In this document: positions 53,156 through 64,000 of the stretch, piece after piece
Numbering within the stretch: the first letter of the stretch is position 1
How the letters are laid out: each line of letters opens with the position of its first letter
Origin: Puffinus mauretanicus
Lineage: Eukaryota > Chordata > Aves > Procellariiformes > Procellariidae
Direction of reading: 5' to 3'
Assembly (NCBI GenBank): GCA_023333565.1
Contig: JAJKFH010003493.1
Location: forward strand, 2,790,001 to 2,854,000
DNA: 64,000 nucleotides
Program-made: the position numbers and the translations under genes
The notes under the pieces: generated by a model
The model's database searches: none
What the model saw: the letters and a program-made list of their open reading frames with translations, nothing else
Told to the model about the DNA's origin: nothing

Positions 53156-56100
53156 ATCATTAGGAAAATAAAGGACTGCAGAAATAATTTTTTGAAATCA
53201 TGGAAGTGGATTGTGTAAGACGACAATGGACTAAAAATGTAAATAGCAGGATAAAGATAATTACACAAAATTCTGTATGGGTTCCCAGACCAATCTTGTC
53301 AGAATGTGATCTGATGTAAAGAAACACACATATACTAGCACAAAACTGAGAATAAAATAATTTCTCACAGGTTCAATGGAAAAGACATTTTCCCCTCAGA
53401 GAAAACCTTATAAAAGGCTTCTGCTCTTCAGATAAGGCAACAGAATGGAAGGGAATGAAAAGTGGCAGGTAAAACCTCTGCATCTCCAAACATTATTCAA
53501 AGTTAGAAAATGAAAATGTTTCATTACAAGATGAGGAAAAAGACATAGCTCATCAAAATCAGTCAACTCACTTATTTATATCTCAGCAAACACCTCGGGT
53601 CTGCACTTTATCAATCTGCAGAAAGCAAAAGATTTTTCTGACCTCATAAATTGCCAAGAAATGGCTTATGTACTGATCTATTCAGCTCAGCAGATACTTG
53701 GCACCATTTATCCTGTCTCTCACAGAACCAAATACACCTACCATGAGGGTGATTGCTATGGAGTTTCTCAAAGTCAAGAGGAAAAAGCCTTATTTAAGCA
53801 ACTGGTATGTCACACTGGTGTCACGTTGACTCTCGCCTAATTGCCTGACATAGCTGAAGATGGCGACCACTGAATGCTACTATTGCCGCTGTTCTGCAGC
53901 TCTGCACACAGCCGAGCTAAAGTATAGTGAGGCAGGATTTCTAAAAAATTGTCGGCAATGTCATATTAAAAAGTTATGAGGAGATGACACCTTCTTTATG
54001 GCCTGGAGGTTTCATTCAGTTTTCCAAATAATTTGCTATTCAGAGATCAATACTAAGAAGTTGCAATATAGCTCTGTATCAGCACAAGAAGCATCTAAAG
54101 AGAATGACGTGTCTAAACATACAGGAGCAGCTGAATTTGTCCTGGTAACATACATTCACGTTCACATTCATCAAGAATAACTTGGTATGTGAATAGGAAA
54201 TAGGAGTTTATTCACTAGCCTAAATGAGATTTTGAAGTATGATATTCATTCACTCTTAGCTATGTATGCATACGAGCAAGATCCATATATGGATTATATG
54301 CTCGGACTAGGCTGCAGACAGAATTTGCTATTTTTTAAATTATGTTAACTTCCTTAAAAATATGTATCTTGAAGAAAACTCTTAAAATTTTCATTCTGTA
54401 CTTTAAAACTCTGGAGCCTCTCTCCCATTTGAACTGGGCATTTGAGAAATAAAACCATACTGTCTCCTGTTCTACATCAGACCGTCATGCACATCCACTG
54501 ATAGTAAGGCAAATGTCAGACCTGTGGCTATGGAGGGAGAGCTTCTTCCCTGTACTGTTTCTAAAATCAGTACAACTATTTTTTGCCTTCTATATGCCTC
54601 ACCTCTTCAGAACAGATGTACCCTCAGACTCCTTTTCAGATAAGTTGGTTTTCTGTACCCTGATGGTTTTCTTCAGCATGGCCAATTGGCTCCACTACAT
54701 TAATGCAACCTCTAGAGCGAGCAGGACTGGCGACCAAGCAGATGCTGTGACAGCCACCCTTTTAAGCAAAAAGAAAAGGCTGTAAAAGAAGATGCACCTG
54801 TTTTTATTTAAGATTTCATGTTACCTCTTCAATGGTTTCTGCTTGCTGACAAGCAAACACATGACGTAGGCATCAGCAGCTAGAATTACCTATTCGTTGA
54901 AAATGTCTATTTGCTGACTTAATGTGTTTAGCATTTGTCACATACACAGAGGAGTTGACAAATACAATCTTCTTGTCCTTACTTAATAATTTTGTGAAGC
55001 AAGAAATGACTCAGTTCATTCTTCTTCCTTACTTTACTTGTTCCTAACTATGGTAGTGTGCCAAAAAACAGCTCACAGCCATTTCCCTTCTCTAACATAC
55101 AAAGTCAAAGTAAATTTCCAGCTGGCAAATGGAATGCAATGTTGATTAGGAATGCAATATATTTGAAACATTTGACCTTTAAAGCACAAAAAACTTGCAT
55201 CTGAAATATAGTAAGTTTGTCACATATCCACAGAGCCGTATCAAATCAGGAAATGCAGTTGTTAGAGCTGATTAATGCTGACTTTGCAGTTTCATGATTT
55301 TTGTGTGTATGTGTCATAGTCCTAACTCTGTGAAAGGAACACTGCCAAGTCCTTGACTTCCCAAATATGCTCCACTTTTAAACCGCTATCCTCTTGTGGA
55401 ATGGTTTTATATATATGTTCCAATTACATTATGTTTAACTAAGATCTCAGATTTTACCTTCAAACTGACAAAGTGTATCAAAGCAAACATCTGAGAACTT
55501 GAAATTGAAATACACTCTAAATCTTACCAGTTTCATGCTATTGATAATTGCTGTGTCAAAAGTCATCAAACTCTGAACTTCCTTCATACTATTTGGAAAC
55601 TCATCCCTTGAAATACAAGTTCTAGAAAGAGCTTGCAACTCTCTTCCTGTGCTGATACAAACTGATTTGTGTGCTCAGACATTGTCTCTCAGGTGCCTAA
55701 CAATAAGAAGCACAAAAAATGAAACACTGAATGTAAGAAACCTTTAGTTATGTATCATTTGATCACTTAAATTAAACTCATTTCCTCATTCTGTGTAAGT
55801 GTGGACTCAAATTCTATCTATATGGAGGAAGGCTTATTCAGACCTTATGCTTCAGCGATTACTGCACCAGTTAGCTCTACCCAGGATTTTCTGCCTGGAT
55901 CTGGGGGAAAAATAAAGGCGTGAAACAGGGGAGAGAGTTCAGGTATGCACAAGTTCTCCAGCTCTTCCTCTTGTGTTACAGGCTGCAATATGAAACCTAG
56001 GGCTATGGTGATAAAAAAATGGCAGCAAAATTTCTCTTACAAAGCCCATTATGCCAGCGATAGGTTGAATATTATTCCTGTTGAATGCAGGCAAGTTGGC

Positions 56101-58299
56101 AGCACAGGCTCCTGGTAAACTGTATGATGTTTGGAACATATTCTGGGATTCAGATTTTCCTCTTAAGAGATTAAAAACGTTCACCATTTGTCCCAGTCCT
56201 GCTTTAACAAGACTGGAAAGAACTTCGTACTGATTTCAATAAAAATTAAGCTCTTCCCAAGTACAGTTTTGTATTTTGTTTAGTTGAATGCACATACATG
56301 CTTGCCAGTAGAGGGGGTATAGCTCAACCGTTTCTCTTCCTAGAAGGGGCTGTCACAACTGAGGACAATATGAAGGAGAGGTAAACAGGAAAGCTGTGCA
56401 AGTTTACATGCCTTTAGAAGGAGGAGCTGCAAGGGGAGAAGGGCTTCCGGAGTGCAAAAGAAAAAAGCAGTAGGAAAATAATGATTAATTTCAAGCTTCT
56501 AGCAGTTTAATATAAGCCAACCAAAAGACAGAAAAAATCACAAGTATCTTCAATTGATTTCATACTGAAACCTCTTCTGTTAAGTATTTATCTCAACAGT
56601 GTACATATCCTACTTATTTTGAATACAGAAATTTTTCATGTTAAAAATTCCAGGAATAAACCCAAGCATCATGTAATTCAATGAGTTTCTGCATTACAGC
56701 AAAATAAGATGTTGATGCATTCTCCTCGAGAAATGACGGGTAAAAAACTTAATACCATTATGTGAGTCCAATCTAGTTGAACTGGAACAGTTGTACGACA
56801 CTTTGCTATGTCCTCATTGGTAACAGCAAATTCTGGTGAAGAAAATTCCGTCTCAGAAAATGGAGAACACCTCAAAGACAGACAGAAGATGTGTTTTTAT
56901 GTTACAGAATTCCTGGCTGCCATCAAACCAACAGCAACTAGCAAAAGAAAATTTTTCAGATTTCCAAAAATATGCTTCAAGAATGTTGACAAATATACGA
57001 GCTGTCATTAACAAGCAAGTTCAGACTCAAACTACCAAACCGATCTCTCATTTAAGAGGCCTGGGGTTTTGAGTAACTATATTAGACATTTTTATGTGAG
57101 GACCTCACAAATACCTTTGAGGCCAAGGTGTGGTTGCCCAGCACTTTCCCAAATTAGACTATTAGGTCATGATTCAAGAAAGCTCTTTAATATCTGCTTA
57201 ATTACTAACCCAAATGCGTATGTGTTATTCTGACCTGCAAAGTCAGACTCCGGAAACGGCGGCACCCAACGCAGGAAACCCTTTTTGAGTTTGCTCCAGC
57301 CCAGTAAGTGAAGCATGCCTTGCAGAGCGTGTCCAGAAGGACACCTGGTCAGTCTTGAATTCTGCAGAAGCTTTGTAACACTTCAGAGAAATACCCATAT
57401 ATTCTCAGACTCCAACTGCGGTGTAGTTCAAGATAAAATAACCTGCTACAATGTCTTAGAAAGTTGAAATGCTTTGTTACAGACCAGAGCAATTCACGTT
57501 TAAAAGGCATGATACCCGGATAATATATGTCAAGCTATTCCTATGCTGTAAAAGTGAAATAAATTCTAGCGGTGAGTCTTACAGCCCATGGCTTCAAATG
57601 GATTTAAAGGGGACAGCATTAGCTCTGTTGCGGCCACTCAATTTGGATGATTAAAACTAGTATTAGATGGGCAACCATGCACATCTGTTCTATTCACGTA
57701 AATGTAGGGGGGTTTATATACATTGATTTTGTTCATGTAATATAGGCATCTATCAGTTAAAGAAACAATTCTAAGTTTATCCGTGCTACCTAGTTCACCG
57801 TATCTCCATTAACGATGTTCAAGGTAATCCCAAGAGGTGGTTCTTCTTACAAGCCACACACGCATGGGACGATTGTCAACCACAGCGATCCAAACATACT
57901 TAGAAATAATTTTGTCCATAGGAGGGAGTGTACATTGCACAGCCATTACCCAGGTAAAGGCTTATAAAACTCAAGTCTACTTTATCCTCAGAGAAACCAG
58001 AGGAAGAAGGAAAGAAAGAAAGAAACAGGAGACAACGCTGCAGTAAAGGACAGAATTATTTATTTTCTCACACTGGGCTGAACAGACACAAGTCCTGCCT
58101 GAGTGACTCTCTTAATCTCCCCAGTTACTCCATCTTCCTTTAATCTTTTGTAATTGCAATACTCTCAGACAGTCCTTCTCGCCTCTAGTAAACTGCACCT
58201 TGCAGCTCACATGCTACCCAGAAGGAGAGGATAAAAAACAAAGACAGAAGGCCCCACTTCGCCCAGCAAAAGGTCACGCAATTTTCGGGACCTAAAATG

Positions 58300-58465
58300 T
58301 ATATCCATATTAAATTATTTTCAAGTGCCAGGAGGCTAATTATATAATTAATGGAAGGCCTGACATTAAATGAGTTAATTTTGTTCTCCTCACTGTGGGT
58401 AACATCTAAATTTGAAATTTCCTCTCAAATCGTTAATTAATTTTTCTAATACAGACCGTAATTCT
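58300..58465. promoter_or_regulatory. Candidate conserved non-coding element
   Basis: Contains GCTAATTATATAATTAATGG, AAATGAGTTAATTTTG and AATCGTTAATTAATTTTTC, a dense cluster of homeodomain-type TAAT cores in unique sequence. No repeat or gene was found. It could equally be ordinary AT-rich intron. Confidence 0.2.
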
Positions 58466-58704
58466 CCCAAGCGAGGGAAACCCAAGAGAAGCATGTTTGG
58501 AGCCCAGGAGCGCTGCTGCCTAACAAACTCCTGGGGTCAACGCTGAGCGGAGGAACATCTATCTCCGCTGTAACTAAAGCAATGGGGAGAACCGTGGCCA
58601 GTTCGCTGCAAAAGGTTTACATTATAGTTTCTGGAAAAAGCTGAGGGCAAGCCATTCAAAGGATGTGTTCTGGCTTTAGGGTCCCTGGCTGTATTCATAC
58701 CAGT

Positions 58705-58838
58705 CTGGATTGAAATCCGAGAGATCTGGGTTCAGTTCCTGACTGTCACAGGCTCCTGGGTCATCGAACAGGGCAGAAGAGTCAATTAATTTCACTATGT
58801 CTCATTTCCAGTGGTAATATAAAGACATAAAGCTCCTT
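58705..58838 (+). mobile_element. MIR-like ancient SINE remnant
   Basis: GAGATCTGGGTTCAGTTCCT, then CTGTCACAGGCTCCTGGGTC, then TCAATTAATTTCACTATGTC and CATTTCCAGTGGTAATATAA, reproduce the MIR core order (gagacctgggttc..., tctgccacagacttcctgtgtgacc, cacttaa-ctctctgtgcctc, ...ctgtaaaatgg). It ends just before a G10 run at 58842-58851. Identity is by eye only. Confidence 0.7.
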
Positions 58839-61219
58839 TATGGGGGGGGGGAGAAGAGGGGAACAATCACTTACGAAAATATTTAAGAATGAGTAAATGA
58901 AATCCTTCCATAACACCAAGTTAATACACTTTCAGAAAAAAAAAATAATGCTCTTAACTCATTAAGAGAAACAAAAGAAATCAGTATATATATATATTTT
59001 CCAGCAAAACAACCTGGTTTATGGAAAAAATATTTTCAGTTAAAAAAAAAAGGAACAAATGGCAAATTTCACCCAGTTCTGCTCACTTAGGATTAGCCAC
59101 AAATTCAAGAATTTGAAAAAATAAATCTGTAATCTCGATTTAGACTTTGTCTCACACACAGGCTGTGGTTTCACGAGTAACTTCACCTTATTTACTGCTA
59201 CTGAGAGCATCAGCAGTGCCGTCCCCGTTGTCCGTGACTGTGTGCTCCAGCTCCCTTGTTTGTGCTGGCATCAGTGCTTGGGCAGCTGTGCAGCTGGACT
59301 GAAAATTAATCTGACCACAGAAAAAAAAAGGTTTTTTTTTCAGCTGAAGCAGCTCCCTGAACTGACAAGCCCTGTGCTGACACAGAGAGGGGCAGCAATG
59401 AATGGCTGAAGGATAAAGCAGAGGGAGGGACAGCCTCTTTCAGTGACCCCAGGGATTTAAATAGGCTTAAATCCATCATGAAACCACTTCCTCAGCCTTA
59501 TCCCCACCGGCCAGAGGATCCTTTTATATCTTTGGTGGGGGAGAGCATCTTTGCACAGACAGAAGGCTAACAAGTTACTTCCCACAGATACTATCTGTGC
59601 ATGCATAGGAAATGCAAAGCTATTCAAGACAATTTGGCCTGGAATAAAACAGAGGTAAGCGACATTGCAGTTACCATGGGACAGACTCTGGTCATGGCCA
59701 GTCACCGCCACAGCATCGCATCTGCTGGGCTTATGTCCCTTTCGGTAATATGCATTTTCTACTTAGCAGAAAATATATGACAACTCAGTATTTTAAGTCT
59801 GCAAATAACGTTGGGAAAAGATTTATTTGACTCAGAATTAATGCAGTAAAAGGGATCATAAAAATGTTTTAATTACAAAATATAAATGTTTTCAGTCCAT
59901 ACAAAATAACTTGTCCAGGGAAATACAGAAACATTCTAAAAGTAACAATCTAAATACAAGGGATACCCAGCATTACAATTACAGCACTCCTAACATTTTT
60001 CCCTTCTATGCATTTTTGACAGAGTATTGATTTTAATACAAATACTAACATAATTAGGATAATCTCATACTTCATTTTGAAAAAACTTACTTTTCCTAAA
60101 ATTCAATTTTGATAATAAATGTTTGGTCCTAGATAAAACTTTTATTTCTCAGACTCTGGTGAGAACTTAAAAAAAGAACTTAGTGTCTATAGTGACATTA
60201 GCTGCATATTCTTTGCAAATTTAGAAAATATTTTGCAACAGAACTGTTGTAGAAAGTAATCATTTCATTGAAAGTCAAAACATAATTCAGTATTATCCTC
60301 AACTTTAGTTTTTAATGATATCAATACCACGTTGATACTTCAGTCTTGTGTTGATTACATTTCTAATACTCTTTTATGAGCAGCTTAAAAATAACAGAGT
60401 AAGAACAATGTCTTCATGTGATTTAAAAACATCAACAACTGAAATGAATCTTCTGTGTAGTCATGTTTAAATCAATTAAATAGATCCAGATCTTAGGAAA
60501 GTTCTCTAATTATACTTCAATTATTACCCAAGCTTTAAAAAAATACAGAAAGAGAAGGAGAAAAGCTTAAAGTTATCAGGTGCCTCATCTTCCTTGTTAT
60601 TACTTCGAATATGTAATGTTAAAAGACATCGTATGTTAAAAGACACCAATAATGAGTTCTTCATTTATGCCAAGTGAGCTGATCATTTTCTTGTGATGAA
60701 AGTATTTCTCGGAGCAGTAACACTTACTTAAAACAGAAATATCCACAATCTTCTCCTCCAGCTAATTAAAAGCACTCGGTCTGATTAAACATGAATCTGA
60801 ACAATGTTTTCCATCCCTATCCCTCCCTATTCCATTATAAACCAGTGCCCCTGAGTGAGCCGAGGCTCTTGTTGTAAGTACTGTCCCTACACTAATTTTA
60901 TTTTTATTATTTTAAGAGTTCTCAAGCAAAACACGAAGGCATGAAGTCTTTGCATGAAGGCCTAATAGATGTTTGCCAGCTTATTGTTTTTAACACTTTA
61001 ATGAATGACCACTTCCACAAAATGAAATAGATAACATTTTGTGCTGTTGCTGAACGGGTCGTGTGGGCCATTCGCTAAGGGGAAGGAAATTAGCTGAGTC
61101 CCTCCGCAACCCGTGTGCTCGTCTTAGACCTCACACAGCAACTCCTCCTACAGCTCAGGGACTCCAGACCTGCTACAGAAGCTGATACGGACAGACAGCA
61201 AACCCTCCATACATCACAC

Positions 61220-61500
61220 TTCCCTCGCAGCTCCCGTGACCCCTAAATCGATGGTCTTCCAGCGCCGATAGCTCTGTGACAGCCATCTCGGCTGCCTGGC
61301 AACTACGGATGGGTGCTGGTTTTCATCTGGTGCTTGCGGCTTTCCCCCCGACGCAACCCGGGGTGGGTCGGCGTCGGCGGCAGGGAAGCCGGCCTCCCCA
61401 CCCTGGCGGCCCCGGGCTGGCGGCCGGTGACCAGGCAGCCAGCTCAGCTTTGCCTCCTCCTCCCCTTGCATCCCTAACGGCTGTGCTCGGCAGCAGCCGA
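61220..61500. promoter_or_regulatory. CpG-rich patch with an RFX X-box-like site
   Basis: About 23 CpGs by hand count lie within roughly 300 bp, densest at 61340-61430 (CCCGACGCAACCCGGGG, GGTCGGCGTCGGCGG). GCTGCCTGGCAAC at 61291-61303 fits the RFX X-box pattern (two half-sites with a 1-nt spacer). It may be an internal regulatory element in the upstream intron or a decayed promoter. The opposing open frames of 77 and 85 codons are low-complexity and probably meaningless. Confidence 0.35.
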
Positions 61501-62758
61501 AGGTTTTAGGAGCCTTTGAATGGCTCCTGTCAGGCAGTCGTTTCTATAAATTGGGCTGGTGACCTGGCAGATCACAAACAACTTTCCTGGAATTAGACTA
61601 TGCTCTAAAACATAGCAAACTAAAGGATATTAAAAGAAAGCCCCCCCTGGAATCTCTCTGCATCATGAGTATCAGAATAGGGCTGAGGTGAACACGGTTG
61701 AATTAACATACTTCCTACACTTTTCCCATTTTTATTGTATGAATTCACCTGGTTAACTTACTTAGCTGTAAAAAAACCAAACAAGCCCTGCCACAAAGCC
61801 CAGTATTGCTATTTAGACTATCAACAAACCGAGCTGTTACAATAGTTTTGTTTCAGCTAGTAGTGTTTGTAAACACGTCTGAGAGTTGTAATTCACTCTC
61901 CTAATGTAAAAATAAAAATGTTTTTTAAAATAGTGTTTTAATTTTCTTGAATGTTACCACTGTAAATACTTGAACGGGTTACTAAAAAAATCCAGGTTAA
62001 GACTTTGGTGCAGCTTTTATTACTTACTATACCATTTGCTGTTAAATTTATAGTACGATGGAAAACCTTTTTGTTAAAAACCAAAAAAGTAGGCACGCAG
62101 TATATTTTCAAAGGAAGCCCTAGTCCAGGTGAACAAAACACCACACCGCCAATTTAGCTCTCTGCAAAAAGAGATGTCTGAAAATCGTGGCCTGCTAACG
62201 AAATATTTTTTAATTTTGCCTGTGGAGCTCCCATTCACGTTATGCAGCCTGGGAGATGATTGAGACACACATCCAAGAAATATGATAATTATTACTTTTC
62301 ATAAGAGACAGAAAGCACAGCTGTAAGATTACCTTCTAAAATGCCTCCAGCTATCTGAATTCAGAGTAACACCTTTACAAGGGTAGAAGGTAACATCTCA
62401 CAGTATCAGAGGCTGGGAGGGAAGGACAGGAGTTTAAAGGAAAAGAGCAGCTCCTATTTTTTGAATTTGCAGCCTAAAAAGTTTGAGGTAATTGTACAAC
62501 TAACAGACCATGTTTAATCTTTGAAAGAACATTTGACAGATCAAACACAGAAGCTGTAAATTACTAGTAATGACAGTAATCTTTTCATTTAACTATCAGT
62601 ATATCAAACCACAAACTCACTGAACACAATAATAACTCCAAGATAGGAATCTAAGGAGACTCAGCCTGTATATTTATTTGGTTCTCAGGTACACTGTTAA
62701 GCTGGAAGAGACAAATATGTTTGGTTTTCTCAGCAATAATAGGGATGTAAAAAGAGGT

Positions 62759-63238
62759 TTATGCAAGAACTAAAACACCGAGTGCCAAAAAAATTACATT
62801 TCCCAAACCTTGCAGGTACAGAGCCAGGTGCAAAAGAGCATTTTGAGCTGGAACACCCACGTGAAGGGAATGGCTGAGGGTTATTTCAGTGCAGTGACCG
62901 AACCAAGGGGGAGCAGCCCAAAGGCTGATCTCACTTGTGCTCCAGTGCCCTCTGCCTGGCTGATCACAACCTTGAGGGAAGAATGGGACCATGTGAAATA
63001 CTGAGCTGAGCAGCTCTCCTGTACCACAGGGAGCACCCCTTGGTCTATCACTGGTATTCAAAACTCGGGATGTGAGCTCAGTATTTTTCAGAAAGTTTGC
63101 TGGCATCATTTGTAAGCCTGGGAGTCTGGCCTGGTTCGTACCTGAGAATTCTTCCCGTGCAATGAATTTACTCACACGTGCATTATTTTGGTACCAAGAC
63201 ATTTCTACTTGGAAAAGGCTTAGTGAGCATATAAGCAT
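62759..63238 (-). other. Unexplained 159-codon open frame
   Basis: A minus-strand frame begins MLICSLSLFQVEMSW and ends LGVLVLA. Its C-terminal third is hydrophobic (LLHLALYLQGLGNVIFLALG) and could read as a membrane span. There is no recognised homology, no clear promoter or polyadenylation signal, and no codon pattern separating it from background. Probably a chance frame or part of an old transposon. Confidence 0.12.
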
Positions 63239-64000
63239 AGGGCTTTATTGATATGTGTAGCAGTGTAGTTATTTCCTTTGCTAAAGCAAAAAATACACAA
63301 ACATAAGGAACCTCTGTATCAGTGTAAGTGAACCACATGATGGCAACTGTTTTAAATACATGTATGGATTTAATTAAAGTAATAACATTTTATAATGTAA
63401 ACAACGCAAAAACAATCAATGATAACCAGCCATAATTTACGCTGTAACGAAATAATAAAAACAGGCAGTAAAACCACGTGCTATTTCAATTACAATTGCT
63501 TCTGTTTTTCCTGACGGTGAAGCACTTCATACAAATACTGCACTTTCAGTGCTCAGTGTTTTGATTGTTTCACATCAATCAGAGCCCACGGTTTGCAATC
63601 TATACATCACATCCTTTTTAAGGCATGACTACTGTAACTTTGTTTAGATCTTTACCACTGCACTACACATCTATGAAGTCTACATTATTATCCAACCGAA
63701 CACTATATCTATTTTTAATGGATGGGCTAACATCTCTCTTGCCTGTTTTTCCTCTTACGATGTACACAGTGCCGCGTACAGCCTGTGGCCAGTTTATTAC
63801 TGAGTGACTGGGGATGCTTTCTGCAGCAGCAGGAGATTAGCATGGGTTTGGCGTTAAATGTGCGACGGGATTTGGGTCCAGCAGTACCGAGGGTCATTAC
63901 TTCTCATCCTGAGCGCCTGGCATCCAGACCGAGCTGCTGAGGACTGGGTTAGGTGCCTGAGGTCCCTGCCCGTGGGAGAACTGGATGCCTCGGAAAGGAA

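Overview
The window looks like nuclear DNA from a bird. It is AT-rich and non-operonic, and the open frames are almost all short and random. The repeats are avian or sauropsid: CR1 LINEs (one retaining the typical 3' end with an ATTCTATG-like terminus), an avian-type solo retroviral LTR, and old MIR-like SINE remnants. I cannot name the species.

The only gene I can support is UBE2E2, a class III ubiquitin-conjugating (E2) enzyme, on the minus strand. Two consecutive coding exons are present with good splice sites and matching phases: 33977-34109 (N-terminal half of the UBC fold) and 19700-19847 (contains the catalytic cysteine). The 14.1-kb intron between them is complete. I found neither the upstream exons nor the last coding exon, so 34110-64000 and 1-19699 are best read as parts of flanking introns that run off both ends. 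This fits the large introns known for this gene in vertebrates.

Region by region: 1-13.6 kb is intronic sequence with a MIR remnant (3.3 kb), an unexplained double-strand-open segment (5.2-5.7 kb) and an old antisense CR1 (6.5 kb). 13.6-15.6 kb is a repeat cluster with a solo LTR, a 319-nt uninterrupted polypyrimidine tract and an old CR1 tail. 17.6 kb holds a TATC microsatellite. 19.7 kb is the catalytic exon. 25.9-27.4 kb has GC- and CpG-rich patches. 32.3 kb has a (CTGGG)5 G-rich repeat, and 32.9-33.5 kb an old CR1 just downstream of the 34.0-kb exon. 35.7-41.8 kb has several homeodomain-site-rich, non-repetitive stretches that could be conserved regulatory DNA. 51.8-52.8 kb is the best-preserved CR1, 58.7 kb a MIR remnant and 61.2-61.5 kb a second CpG-rich patch.

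I found no multi-gene system, CRISPR array, tRNA, rRNA or operon, and nothing I would call a new biological system. The points most worth checking are the long H-DNA-prone tract beside the solo LTR, the CpG-rich patches as possible internal promoters or enhancers, and the unexplained open frames at 5.2-5.7 and 62.8-63.2 kb. All repeat and family assignments come from recognition by eye, not from a search.
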